DNA from: Mycobacterium sp. URHB0044
GTDB lineage: Bacteria; Actinomycetota; Actinomycetes; Mycobacteriales; Mycobacteriaceae
DNA: 64,000 nucleotides
Direction: 5' to 3'
NCBI RefSeq assembly: GCF_000620625.1
Contig: NZ_JIAW01000012.1
Location: forward strand, 1 to 64,000
Position numbers and translations under genes: made by a program. Under the pieces are notes generated by a model, which saw only the letters and a list, made by a program, of their open reading frames with translations, ran no database searches and was not told where the DNA came from. Positions within the stretch are counted from its first letter, which is position 1. The number at the start of each line of letters is the position of its first letter. Shown here piece after piece: positions 25,380 to 34,277 of the stretch.

Positions 25380-26542
25380 CGGAGCCCCAAACCGCGGGCC
25401 ACGACCCCGCTCAGAATCTCGTTGGTGCCGCCCCGCAGCGTGAAGCCCGGCGCGTGCAACAGGCCCTCGGCCAACAACCGGGGGAGTGCCTCGTCGGTGT
25501 CGACCTCGGGCCGAATGGGAGCCGACTGTCCCGCGACGTCGACGACCGCGGCCTCGTACCGTGTCCCCAAATCCTTGATGACGGCGGCCCCGACGCCGAC
25601 CGATTCGCCCCGGCTCAGCGCGGCAGCGACGGACGCCGACATCTGACGCAATGCCACGAGTTGGGACACGAGTTCGCCGAGTTCCACTGCTGCCCAGGGA
25701 AGTTCACCCGGCGAATGCGCGTGAAGTTCGCGGGCCAGCTCCTCGAGCAGCGGGTGGGTGGACAGGATCCGCTCAGGGCCGCTGCGCTCGAAACCCAGTT
25801 CGGAGGTGACCTGCGCCCAGCCGTCGCCGATGTCGCCGAGCACCATGTCGTCGGGCACGAACACCTTTGACAGCACGACTTCGTTGAAGTGGTGGGCGCC
25901 CGTCAGAAGCTTGATGGGCCGAATGTCGAGGTTGGGGGAGTCGAGTGGGACGACGAACTGGCTCAGCCCCTCGTGCCGTTTGGTGACGTCCAATTCGGAG
26001 GTGCGCGCGAGCACGACGAACGCGTGCGCGTGGTGTGCACCGGAGGTCCACACCTTCGTACCGCTCAGCTCCCACCCGCCGTCGACGCGGACGCCCTTGG
26101 TCTTGACGCTGGCCAGGTCCGAGCCGGATTCGGGTTCGCTCATGCCGATCGCGAAGTAACACTCGCCCCGTGCGATGGCGGGCAGATACCGCTGGCGTTG
26201 AATCTCGTTGCCGTACTTGAGCAGTGACGGCCCGGCCTGCCGGTCGGCTACCCAGTGGGCCGCGACGGGCGCTCCGGCGGCGAGCAGTTCCTCGATCACG
26301 ACGAAGCGCTCGACGTGACTGAAGCCTCCGCCGCCGTATTCGGAGGGAAACGTCATGCCCAACCAACCCTTGGCGGCGAGCCGTCGGCTGAAGTCGGGAT
26401 CCCAGGACGCGATCCAGGAGTCGACGCGTGGCGACCAGCCGTGTTCCGCTCGGTCGGCCACGATGAATTCACGCACGGCGGTGCGCAGTTCCTCCGTGTG
26501 CGCTGGCAACGCGCGAAACGGCGGAACCAGTGCACTGGTCAT
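25376..26542 (-). CDS. Acyl-CoA dehydrogenase (FAD-binding partner)
   Basis: A 388-residue ACAD from ATG 26542. It has FAIGMSEPESGSDLASVKTKG, GTKVWTSGAHHA, and a C-terminal APGFTLRGGTNEILSGVVARGLG end. The GRPIxxFQ helix seen in its partner is weak here, so the two subunits look complementary. It is the first gene of a minus-strand unit, divergent from the thiolase at 26646 across 103 bp of AT-rich DNA. Confidence 0.9.
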   Translation of the reverse strand: MTSALVPPFRALPAHTEELRTAVREFIVADRAEHGWSPRVDSWIASWDPDFSRRLAAKGWLGMTFPSEYGGGGFSHVERFVVIEELLAAGAPVAAHWVADRQAGPSLLKYGNEIQRQRYLPAIARGECYFAIGMSEPESGSDLASVKTKGVRVDGGWELSGTKVWTSGAHHAHAFVVLARTSELDVTKRHEGLSQFVVPLDSPNLDIRPIKLLTGAHHFNEVVLSKVFVPDDMVLGDIGDGWAQVTSELGFERSGPERILSTHPLLEELARELHAHSPGELPWAAVELGELVSQLVALRQMSASVAAALSRGESVGVGAAVIKDLGTRYEAAVVDVAGQSAPIRPEVDTDEALPRLLAEGLLHAPGFTLRGGTNEILSGVVARGLGLR

Positions 26543-26645
26543 CGGCTACTCCTACCCACTGTCGTGTTCATTGAGATTATAGATTAACCTGATTTGCATC
26601 TAGCACGGAGTCGCGATCGGCGCGACCGCTTGAGGGAGGCGTGAC

Positions 26646-27818
26646 ATGCGGGATGCAGTCATCACCGCCGCGGTGAGGTCACCGATCGGCAAACGCAACG
26701 GCGGGTTGGCCGCGATGCACGCGGTCGAGCTGTCGGCACTGGTGCTCAACGAACTCGTCGCGCGAGCGGCACTCGATCCGCTCCTGGTCGAGGACGTGCA
26801 CTGGGGCAACGTGATCAGCATCGGTCAGCAGTCCGGCAACATCGGACGCATGGCGGTGCTCGCCGCGGGCTGGCCGGAGTCGGTGCCCGGCTTCACCATC
26901 GATCGGCAGTGTGGGTCGTCGCAACAGGCCATCTCGACGGGTGCGGCCGCGGTGATCTCAGGGCAGGCCGACGTCGTCGTCGCCGGCGGCGTGGAGATGA
27001 TGTCCGGAGTGCCGATGGGCGCTGCGACCGTCGCCGGCACCGGTGAAATGGGTGGTCCTGCCGTCGACCGATACGCGTCCGAGCTGACGGCTCCCGGGTT
27101 CGATGGCCGGTTCAATCAGGGCGCGGGCGCCGAGCTGATCGCCGAACGCTACGGGTTGTCCCGCGCGCAGCTCGACGAGTACTCCGTCGAGTCCCACGAA
27201 CGGGCGGCCGCCGCGCAGGACGACGGGCTGTTCATCGAGGAAACCATGTCGGTGTCCACCCCGGAAGGTGCCGTCACCGCTGACGAGGGCATCCGCCGCG
27301 GCTCCACGGTCGAGAAGCTCGGCACCTTGAAGGCGCCCTTCGTTGCGGACGGCAAGATCACGGCGGGCAATGCGTCGCAGATCTCCGACGGCGCCGCGGC
27401 GGTACTCATCACCACCTCCGAACGGGCCGCCGAGTTGGGCATGACGCCGCTCGCCCGCATCCACACCGCGGTGTGTACCGGCGACGACCCGGTGAAGATG
27501 CTGACGGGTCCGATCCCCGCGACCCAACTGGCGCTCAAGCGCTCGGGGCTCTCGCTCGACGAGATCGGCTTCTTCGAGGTGAATGAGGCCTTCGCGCCGG
27601 TACCGCTGGCCTGGCAGGCCGATACCGGCGTGGCACGCGACAAGCTCAATCCGCTCGGCGGCGCCATCGCACTCGGCCATCCGCTCGGGTGCTCGGGGGC
27701 CCGGCTGGCCACCACGCTGATCTATCACATGCAGCGCACCGGGAGCCGCTACGGCCTGCAAACCATGTGCGAGGGCGGCGGCACCGCGAACGCCACCATC
27801 TACGAACTCATCGACTAA
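26646..27818 (+). CDS. Acetyl-CoA acetyltransferase (degradative thiolase)
   Basis: A 390-residue thiolase from ATG 26646. The nucleophilic Cys is near residue 89 in IDRQCGSSQQ. His motifs are FFEVNEAFAPV and ALGHPLGCSGAR, and the second catalytic Cys is in QTMCEGGG close to the C-terminus. All catalytic residues are present, so this is a real thiolase that cleaves beta-ketoacyl-CoA, unlike the Cys-poor Ltp-like proteins further right. It probably completes the beta-oxidation set of the region, as it is the only full thiolase in the window. Confidence 0.94.
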   Translation: MRDAVITAAVRSPIGKRNGGLAAMHAVELSALVLNELVARAALDPLLVEDVHWGNVISIGQQSGNIGRMAVLAAGWPESVPGFTIDRQCGSSQQAISTGAAAVISGQADVVVAGGVEMMSGVPMGAATVAGTGEMGGPAVDRYASELTAPGFDGRFNQGAGAELIAERYGLSRAQLDEYSVESHERAAAAQDDGLFIEETMSVSTPEGAVTADEGIRRGSTVEKLGTLKAPFVADGKITAGNASQISDGAAAVLITTSERAAELGMTPLARIHTAVCTGDDPVKMLTGPIPATQLALKRSGLSLDEIGFFEVNEAFAPVPLAWQADTGVARDKLNPLGGAIALGHPLGCSGARLATTLIYHMQRTGSRYGLQTMCEGGGTANATIYELID

Positions 27819-27823
27819 TCGGC

Positions 27824-27890
27824 TGCGCCGAAATCTGCGTCCGGGTCGTCGAATCGGCCCGATCACAACCCGTGTGCAGATTTCGGCGCA
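27824..27890. terminator. Long inverted repeat between convergent genes
   Basis: TGCGCCGAAATCTGC at 27824-27838 and its exact complement at 27876-27890 form a 15-bp perfect stem with a 37-base loop, six bases after the thiolase stop. It may act as a bidirectional terminator or mRNA-end hairpin for the convergent pair. The loop is long for a classical terminator, and no T-run follows. Confidence 0.5.
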
Positions 27891-27907
27891 GGCGTGGCGA
27901 ATGCAGG

Positions 27908-28957
27908 CTATCGACGACGGTGGTTGCCTGCCGCGGGCACCGTCTCGCCCCAGGCCATGTGCAGTACGGGCGTGCGGGTGTCGTCGACGCGATGCATGCG
28001 GCCCTCCTGCTGTGGGTTCGGCATCTTGCCGAGTCCGCGCATGTGCCCCTCCGGATCGGGTTCGCAAACCCACTTAACGCCGTCGATGTCGTAACTGATG
28101 CCGTCGTGCCAGTACCCGTCCTCGGCCCGGGTGATGTCGATGTCCATGCTGGCCGCCGACGTCACCGTGCCGTCACTGTGCGCGGTAACGGCAACGTGAA
28201 AGTCACGCTGGCCGAACAGGAAGTGACCCACCTCGCAGCTGCCGTCCTCCCACTGATTCGCCCACGAGTACCACGTCATGTATTCGGCGTCGTGCAGCGG
28301 TTCCTTCTGGCGGTAGAGCTGGCCACCTGGGTACATCCACGCTTCCTCCCAGAACAGGAACCCCCGCGCGGGCTTGCCAAGGATCGTGCCGTCCACCAGC
28401 CAGGTCTGGGTGATGTAAAGCAGGGAGGCGTCGCGGCCGGGGAGGTACCACTGCAACGGATTGACCACCATGCGCCCCGACATGTCGATGACGCCTTCCT
28501 CGACGTAGTGGAAGTCGTCCTTGTTGAGCACCAGTTTCATCGGCTGACCTTCGGCGTCCGGGGCCGAGGTCATCGTTGCGGTGTCGGCGTCGGTCAACTC
28601 GATTCCGATCTTGGCGCTGTCGACGGCGTAGCGCGGTTCCTTGCGGATCTGCAGACCCGGGCCCCGGTCGGTTCCCGAACTCACGACGATGAGCTTGCCG
28701 CCGAGCGAGGACCTTCCGTCGTCCTCGGCACCGGCGACGGGCGGCGCGATGCGGCGCATCGTGCTGTACAGCGTGCCGTCCTCGTCGCGCAGCGTGCCCC
28801 ACATGTAGCCGCCCTCGCGTTGCAGACCCAAGATGGATTCACCAGTGACGAAGTCGGCGGGGTCGAACACGCGGCCCGACGCCAGCGCGCCGGAGTAGAA
28901 GCTGCCCGTTCGTTCGGCGGACGTCATCGTGGGGGTAATCAGCGTCGGGGTGTTCAT
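27908..28957 (-). CDS. Unrecognised ~350-residue protein
   Basis: I choose ATG 28957; residues upstream are shadow sequence of the neighbouring CoA-transferase gene. The 349-residue product is rich in Trp, Tyr and Gly with beta-strand-like patterns (GGYMWGTLRDEDGTLYSTMRR, FLFWEEAWMYPGGQLYR, YMTWYSWANQWEDG). This suggests a calycin or lipocalin-like barrel comparable to AttH/CrtC-type hydratases, but I cannot assign it. No signal peptide or membrane segment is seen. It lies 43 bp downstream of the CoA-transferase gene and is probably cotranscribed with it. Confidence 0.75.
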   Translation of the reverse strand: MNTPTLITPTMTSAERTGSFYSGALASGRVFDPADFVTGESILGLQREGGYMWGTLRDEDGTLYSTMRRIAPPVAGAEDDGRSSLGGKLIVVSSGTDRGPGLQIRKEPRYAVDSAKIGIELTDADTATMTSAPDAEGQPMKLVLNKDDFHYVEEGVIDMSGRMVVNPLQWYLPGRDASLLYITQTWLVDGTILGKPARGFLFWEEAWMYPGGQLYRQKEPLHDAEYMTWYSWANQWEDGSCEVGHFLFGQRDFHVAVTAHSDGTVTSAASMDIDITRAEDGYWHDGISYDIDGVKWVCEPDPEGHMRGLGKMPNPQQEGRMHRVDDTRTPVLHMAWGETVPAAGNHRRR

Positions 28958-29000
28958 CGGTGCCTTTCGGTTAGGTGAGTCGTTGGTTTGGCGAACTGTG

Positions 29001-30218
29001 CTAAAGCGCTTGGCATGCCTGCAGTTTGGAGATGTCGGCGTCGGACTTGCCGAGCACCGTGCGCAGTACCTCCTCGGTGTGTTCGCCGAGCCGCGGCGGG
29101 GCGAGGTAGGAATCCAGCGGTGTTTCGGAGAACTGGATGGGGTTGGCCAGCAGGTCGAGGCTGCCTCCATCCTCGGTCTCGATCGTGCGGCGCATCCGTC
29201 GGTGCTGAACCTGTGGGTTGGTGAAGACTCCAGCCATCGTGTTCACCGGGCTCACGGGGACGTCCTCGGCCTCGAGCCTGCTGATCCAGTGGGCGGCTGG
29301 CCGCTGGGCGAAGATGTCGTTGAGCGTGTCGAGCACGCGCTCGCGGTTGGTGATGCGAGCCGACACCGTCGAGAACCGCGGATCTGACGCGAGCTCTGGG
29401 CGGCCCAGCGCCGTGACGAGGCCCGTCCACTGCTTGGCGGTCGACGCCACCACGAAGATCTCGTCGTCCTCACACGCGAACGCCTGGGACGGGATTCCGC
29501 CGAACCCGCCGTTACCTCGGCGCGGCGCCGCCTCACCAGAGACGAGGTAGTTCTGCACGTAGTGCGACAACGCGGCCACTCCGCAGTCGAGCAGCGCCAG
29601 ATCGATGAATTGGCCTGTGCCACTCACTATGTCGCGATGATGTAAAGCCGCGAGAATCGCGGACGACGCGTACAATCCGGTCAGCACGTCCACCATCGAC
29701 ACACCGACCTTCATCGGTCCGGCACCTGGTTCGCCGTCGGGGACACCGGACACGCTCATCATGCCGCTCATGGCCTGGAAGACGCCGTCGTATCCCGCGC
29801 GCTGCGCGTACGGGCCCGTCTGGCCGAAGCCGGTCACCGAGCAGTACACGAGCCGGGGATTGTGCTCGCGCAGGCTGTCGTAGTCGAGGCCGTACTTCGC
29901 GAGCACGCCACTGCGGAAGTTCTCGATGAACACGTCCGACCGGGCCGCGAGTTCGGCGATGAGGGCTGCACCCTCGGGTGTGGAATGGTCGACTGTGATC
30001 GAGCGCTTGTTGCGGTTGGCGCTGAGGTAGAAGCCGGATTGGTTGTCCTCGGGGTCACCGAAGAACGGTGGTCCGTACTGACGGGCGTCGTCTCCGACTC
30101 CGGGTCGCTCCACCTTGATGACGTCTGCGCCCATGTCGGCGAGTAGTTGAGAGGTCAACGGCGCGGCAAGGATTCGGCTCAGGTCGAGCACGCGAACTCC
30201 AGCCAGCGGACCGCTCAC
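29001..30218 (-). CDS. Class III (CaiB/BaiF-family) CoA-transferase
   Basis: A 405-residue protein. GTG 30218 is chosen because GTGA overlaps the stop of the ACAD upstream. It opens with SGPLAGVRVLDLSRILAAP and LADMGADVIKVERPG, the family hallmark. The catalytic Asp is in KVGVSMVDVLTGLYA. NRNKRSITVD and the C-terminal LGEHTEEVLR are also typical. It transfers CoA between acyl donors and an acid substrate without ATP. Its coupling to an ACAD suggests activation or recycling of the substrate oxidised by that enzyme. A second copy is at 38244. Confidence 0.93.
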   Translation of the reverse strand: MSGPLAGVRVLDLSRILAAPLTSQLLADMGADVIKVERPGVGDDARQYGPPFFGDPEDNQSGFYLSANRNKRSITVDHSTPEGAALIAELAARSDVFIENFRSGVLAKYGLDYDSLREHNPRLVYCSVTGFGQTGPYAQRAGYDGVFQAMSGMMSVSGVPDGEPGAGPMKVGVSMVDVLTGLYASSAILAALHHRDIVSGTGQFIDLALLDCGVAALSHYVQNYLVSGEAAPRRGNGGFGGIPSQAFACEDDEIFVVASTAKQWTGLVTALGRPELASDPRFSTVSARITNRERVLDTLNDIFAQRPAAHWISRLEAEDVPVSPVNTMAGVFTNPQVQHRRMRRTIETEDGGSLDLLANPIQFSETPLDSYLAPPRLGEHTEEVLRTVLGKSDADISKLQACQAL

Positions 30219-31438
30219 GCCGACCTCTTGGGTTCCCGCGGCAGTCCGAGCACGCGCTCGCTGATGATGTTCTTCTGGATCTCGCTGGTTCCGGCATAGA
30301 TGGTCTCGGCCCGCGCGCGGATGAACGTCCGGCGCACGGCCTCGGCGGTGGTGTCGGGACCCGTCTGCCACTCCGTGCCGAGCAGGGCGTCTGGGCCGAG
30401 CACGTCCATGGCGACCTCGCTGAACTGCTGGTGCCACTTCGCCCAGTAGTACTTGCCGATCGAGGCTTCCGGGCCGAACTCGCCGTCGCGTAGCGCCGCC
30501 GACAGCGACCGAAGGTTGTTGTAGGCCATGATCTGCAACCCGATGTAGGAGTCGACCAGTTGGTGACGCAGGATCGGGTCGTCGAGCGCGCCCCGGTGTC
30601 TCGCGAGGTGTTGAAGCTGACTCATCTCCCGGCGGAATGAGAACTGGTAGTTGAGCACCGAGGTGGCACGTTCGTGGCCCAGCGTCGTCATCGCTGCGGA
30701 CCATCCGTTGCCCACGTCGCCGAGCACGTTGTCGGATGACGTGCGGGCGGCGTCGAAGAAGACTTCGTTGAAGCCACTATCGCCGAGCATCGTGCGGATC
30801 GGCACGACCGTCACGCCAGGTTGATCGAGTGGAATGAGCGTGTAGGACAACCCGGCGTGGCGCGTCGACCCCGGTTCGGTGCGAACGATCGCGAAGATCC
30901 AGTCCGCATGATGGGCGAACGTCGTCCAAATCTTCTGCCCCGTCACCACCCACTCGTCGCCGTCGCGTTCGGCGCGGGTGGAGATGGCGGCGAGATCTGA
31001 TCCGGCGCCGGGCTCCGAATACCCTTGGCACCAAACGACCTCCGAGCGGGCCATTGGCGGAAGCAACCGTTGCTTCTGCGCTGCGGTGCCGTAGGACAGT
31101 GCCGTGGGGGCCATGAGCGTCTCACCGTGGAACGCGGCGCGCGGCGGTGCCTGCGCCTTGGCGCATTCCATCGCGAACACGATCTCCTGGGTCATCGAGG
31201 CCGAACGTCCGCCGTACTCCGACGGCCAGGACAAGCCGAGCCAGTTGCCGTCGGCAAGTTCGCGTTCCCAGGCGCGGCGCAGTTCCCAGTTGTCGTCGTC
31301 GTCGGGTCCGCCACGGTCCGCGGTGCCGACGAAGTCACCAACCAGGTGCTCGTCGAGCCAGCTGCGCACCTCGTCACGGAACTTGCGGTCGGCGTCTGAC
31401 AGCGGCAGCGACGCGAAGCCGTCCGAGGGGGAGGACAT
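30215..31438 (-). CDS. Acyl-CoA dehydrogenase
   Basis: A 407-residue ACAD. ATG 31438 (MSSPSDGF) is preferred to the TTG 15 bases upstream. It shows GLSWPSEYGGRSAS, WCQGYSEPGAGSDLAAIST, TGQKIWTTFAHHADW and the C-terminal RAETIYAGTSEIQKNIISERVLGLPR. This architecture is common among steroid-type FadE proteins and is very like the ACAD at 35908. It is translationally coupled to the CoA-transferase downstream and divergent from the crotonase operon at 31684. Confidence 0.93.
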   Translation of the reverse strand: MSSPSDGFASLPLSDADRKFRDEVRSWLDEHLVGDFVGTADRGGPDDDDNWELRRAWERELADGNWLGLSWPSEYGGRSASMTQEIVFAMECAKAQAPPRAAFHGETLMAPTALSYGTAAQKQRLLPPMARSEVVWCQGYSEPGAGSDLAAISTRAERDGDEWVVTGQKIWTTFAHHADWIFAIVRTEPGSTRHAGLSYTLIPLDQPGVTVVPIRTMLGDSGFNEVFFDAARTSSDNVLGDVGNGWSAAMTTLGHERATSVLNYQFSFRREMSQLQHLARHRGALDDPILRHQLVDSYIGLQIMAYNNLRSLSAALRDGEFGPEASIGKYYWAKWHQQFSEVAMDVLGPDALLGTEWQTGPDTTAEAVRRTFIRARAETIYAGTSEIQKNIISERVLGLPREPKRSA

Positions 31439-31683
31439 GCCTGGATAGTACAATGAGTTATCGGATTAGACGAGCGTTCTGGTAGACCACGAATGCCTGA
31501 CTTTTGAGCGCGAGTCGGTGCCTGTGGACGCTCGAATGTTCATTCGACGACGATCCGCAAGCCGCGTGACGCCCGTCCCGTCATGGTACGTTCTATCGCG
31601 ACTATACAGTAAGATAAATTAGTTGATTATGGCGTGGTGCGGGTGGTGGCAACACGTCCGTCATCGAGCGAAGGAGGCCCCGA
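31439..31683. promoter_or_regulatory. Divergent promoter region between ACAD and crotonase operon
   Basis: A 245-bp gap without a gene. Next to the ACAD is TTATCGGATT (31458-31467), shared with 20268-20277. Nearer the crotonase are CTATACAGTAAGA (-10-like, about 31602-31614) and AAATTAGTT (31616-31624), shared with 24265-24273. AAGGAGG at about 31672 is the ribosome-binding site for GTG 31684. Confidence 0.4.
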
Positions 31684-32475
31684 GTGGACGACCTGCAGTG
31701 GTCGGTGAGCGAGGGCATCGGGACCATCCGGCTCAATCGCCCCCATGCACGCAACGCGTTCACCTTCGAGATGATCGGCGAGTGGGTGCGTCTGCTGCGC
31801 GCGGCCAAGCTCGACGATGCGGTCCGGGTGATCGTGCTGACCGGAACCGGGGACAAGGCGTTCTGCTCCGGTGTCGACCTGTCGTCCATCTCCAACGCCA
31901 ACCCCAACCTGACCCCGTTGCAGCGCAAGAGTCAGCTGCACGACGAAATCCACGAGGTATCGCACGCCTTGGCGGACTTGGACAAGCCGGTGATCGCCTC
32001 GATCAACGGCGTGGCCGTCGGGGCCGGCCTCGACATGGCGCTGATGTGCGACCTGCGCATCATGTCCACCTCGGCGCGAGTCTCCGAGGGATACGTGAAG
32101 GTTGGGCTGACCCCCGGCGACGGCGGCGCCTACTACCTACCGCGCATCGTCGGCACGTCGAAGGCACTCGAGTTGCTACTGACCGGTGACTTCATCGACG
32201 CCGACGAAGCGCTGCGGATCGGCCTCGTCAATCGGCTCGCCAGTCCGGAGATGCTCGCCGAGGAGACGCTGCGGTTTGCGCGTTCGATCGCCGACCACGC
32301 GCCCGTCACCGTTCGCATGATCAAGCGCGCCACCTATCAGTCCGCTGACGTCGACCGCCGCACGGCACTCGATTTGATCTCGTCCCACTTCGCGGTCGTC
32401 GCGGCGACCGAGGACGCGGCCGAGGCGCTGGCCGCCATGAAGGAGAAGCGCCCACCCAATTACGTGGGCAGATGA
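31684..32475 (+). CDS. Crotonase-superfamily (enoyl-CoA hydratase/isomerase-like) protein
   Basis: A 263-residue crotonase-fold enzyme starting at GTG behind a strong AAGGAGG. Oxyanion-hole segments are KAFCSGVDLSS and SINGVAVGAGLDMALMCD. Where rat mitochondrial hydratase has Glu144 and Glu164, alignment by eye places Asp (AGLDM) and Tyr (SEGYVKVGLTPGDGG). Simple hydration is therefore doubtful, and a hydrolase, dehalogenase-like or isomerase reaction is possible. It is the first gene of a tight plus-strand operon to 39455. Confidence 0.9.
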   Translation: MDDLQWSVSEGIGTIRLNRPHARNAFTFEMIGEWVRLLRAAKLDDAVRVIVLTGTGDKAFCSGVDLSSISNANPNLTPLQRKSQLHDEIHEVSHALADLDKPVIASINGVAVGAGLDMALMCDLRIMSTSARVSEGYVKVGLTPGDGGAYYLPRIVGTSKALELLLTGDFIDADEALRIGLVNRLASPEMLAEETLRFARSIADHAPVTVRMIKRATYQSADVDRRTALDLISSHFAVVAATEDAAEALAAMKEKRPPNYVGR

Positions 32476-32485
32476 GGGAGCTCCG

Positions 32486-33364
32486 ATGACCGCTGACGCC
32501 ACCGAAAGCCCGGACGTCTTCGACGCCTGGATCAACCTGCCCTACCTCCCCGGCGAGGTCACCCCCGACCCGTCGGTGGTGGCGCGATTCAAACGCGGCA
32601 ACAGTGCCTACGAGGGCGGCGAGACCATGGCGGACGTCATCGCCGAGATGGATCGCCTGGGTATCGCCGGTGGCGTGCTGTCCAAGGCGCCGCGCGACAT
32701 CACCCCGCCGTTCGTGCACGGCACCAAGACCGGGGAGCAGGTGTTGAGGGAGACCTGCGAACGGCTCGCGAAGATCCAAGCTGAATACCCCGGCCGGTTC
32801 GTGACGAGCGTAGGCATCGATCCGCGCCTCGGTTACGAGGCGGCTCAACACGTGCGGATTGCGAAGCGCGAGTATGGGATCAAGTGCGTTCGCATCATCC
32901 CGATGTTCACTGGCATCGCCATCGACGACAAGCTGGCCTATCCGCTGTACACGGCGGCGTGCGACGAGGACGTCGTGGTGTCGATCAACGTGGGCGTGCC
33001 AGGCCCGATGAAGCCGGCCAAGCTGCAGCGCACCATCCTCGTCGACGAGGTTGCGTTGGCCTTCCCGGAACTCGCGATCGTCATGAGCCATCTGGGTGAC
33101 CCGTGGATCTCCGAGACGGTGGCGATGCTGATCAAGCACCCCAACGTCTACGCGATGACCGCGGGATGGGCGCCGAAGTACGTGCCCGACGAGATCGTGC
33201 GCTTGGCCGAACGGCGGAACCCGCGAAAGCTGATGTGGGCGTCCGACTATCCGATCCTGCCGTTCGACCGCACCATCACCGAGGGCCGGGCGTTGCCGCT
33301 GACCGGTGACTCTCGCACCGGCTACCTGGGTGCCAACGCGCGCGCGGTCTTCGGATCGCCCTAA
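32486..33364 (+). CDS. Amidohydrolase-2 family protein with atypical metal site
   Basis: A 292-residue protein, 10 bp after the crotonase. The C-terminal half fits amidohydrolase-2 proteins: LAIVMSHLGDPWISE, LMWASDYPILPFDR and LGANARAVFG. However, the N-terminus reads VFDAWINLPYL, lacking the Asp-x-His seen in the copies at 20392 and 55831. The metal site may be incomplete, or the fold may be used without metal. Its place between crotonase and SDR suggests action on a CoA-ester intermediate or its free acid. Confidence 0.85.
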   Translation: MTADATESPDVFDAWINLPYLPGEVTPDPSVVARFKRGNSAYEGGETMADVIAEMDRLGIAGGVLSKAPRDITPPFVHGTKTGEQVLRETCERLAKIQAEYPGRFVTSVGIDPRLGYEAAQHVRIAKREYGIKCVRIIPMFTGIAIDDKLAYPLYTAACDEDVVVSINVGVPGPMKPAKLQRTILVDEVALAFPELAIVMSHLGDPWISETVAMLIKHPNVYAMTAGWAPKYVPDEIVRLAERRNPRKLMWASDYPILPFDRTITEGRALPLTGDSRTGYLGANARAVFGSP

Positions 33365-33383
33365 AGGAAAGAAGACAAACACC

Positions 33384-34277
33384 ATGGGTTTGCACGACGG
33401 ACGTGTCGTCATCGTCACCGGCGCCGCAGGAGGCATCGGTCGCGAGCACGCACTCGAATTCGCCCGCCAGGGTGCCAAGGTCGTCGTCAACGACCTCGGC
33501 CCGGCTGCTGACGTGGTCGCCGAGATTGAATCGGCAGGCGGAGAAGCCGTCGCGAACGGCGACGACGTGTCGGACTGGGACGGTGCCGGACGGTTGGTGC
33601 AGACCGCACTCGACTCGTTCGGTGACCTGCACGTGCTCGTCAACAACGCAGGGATCCTGCGCGACAAGATGTTCGTCAACATGGACATCGACATGTGGGA
33701 CGCCGTGATCAAGGTGCACCTGCGCGGTACCTTCGCCCCGACCAAGCATGCGGTGGCCCATTGGCGGGAACGGCACAAGGCCGGCACGCCGGTGGAGCAC
33801 CCGCGCATCGTCAACACGTCTTCGCCATCGGGGCTGTACGGCAATGTGGGACAGTCTAATTACGGCGCTGCCAAGGCGGCCATCGCCTCGTTCACCGTCA
33901 TCCTCGCCGATGAGTTGGCCCGCCTCGGGATCACCGTCAACGCAATCGCACCGAGTGCGCTGACTCAGATGACCGAGGGGCTGGACGCCTACGTGGCAGC
34001 CATGGCAGAGGTCAAGGAACGCACCGGTTTCGATGCGGGTTCGCCCGCCAACATCGCGCCGCTCGTCGTCTGGCTGGCGTCCGCGGAGGCCGCCGAGGTC
34101 ACCGGGCGGGTGTTCAACGTCAAGGGCGGCGCCATCTCCGTCGCCGAGGGCTGGGTCGCAGGTCCCGGCGTCAGCCGCGAATCACGTTGGGATCCCGCGG
34201 AACTCGGCGAGATAGTCCCCGGCCTGCTGGCCGAAGCGCGGACGAACTCCGACGGGTCGGGCAAGCCGCGTGTCTGA
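33384..34277 (+). CDS. SDR resembling multifunctional-enzyme-type 3-hydroxyacyl-CoA dehydrogenases
   Basis: A 297-residue SDR from ATG 33384 (AAGGAAAG upstream). It opens GRVVIVTGAAGGIGREHALEFARQGAKVVVNDLG, the form seen in 17beta-HSD4/MFE-2-like enzymes, with NNAGILRD, a catalytic Ser in NTSSPSG and YGAAK. The extra C-terminal ~30 residues (after EVTGRVFNVKGG) are usual for this subgroup. It probably oxidises the hydroxyacyl-CoA made in this operon. It overlaps the next crotonase gene by 8 bp. Confidence 0.92.
   Translation: MGLHDGRVVIVTGAAGGIGREHALEFARQGAKVVVNDLGPAADVVAEIESAGGEAVANGDDVSDWDGAGRLVQTALDSFGDLHVLVNNAGILRDKMFVNMDIDMWDAVIKVHLRGTFAPTKHAVAHWRERHKAGTPVEHPRIVNTSSPSGLYGNVGQSNYGAAKAAIASFTVILADELARLGITVNAIAPSALTQMTEGLDAYVAAMAEVKERTGFDAGSPANIAPLVVWLASAEAAEVTGRVFNVKGGAISVAEGWVAGPGVSRESRWDPAELGEIVPGLLAEARTNSDGSGKPRV

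Noticed and set aside
20200..31700. KstR-type operators (TnnAAC-nn-GTTnnA)
   Set aside because: The steroid-like gene content suggested it, but I found no convincing copy by eye in the promoter gaps; a computed scan would be needed.
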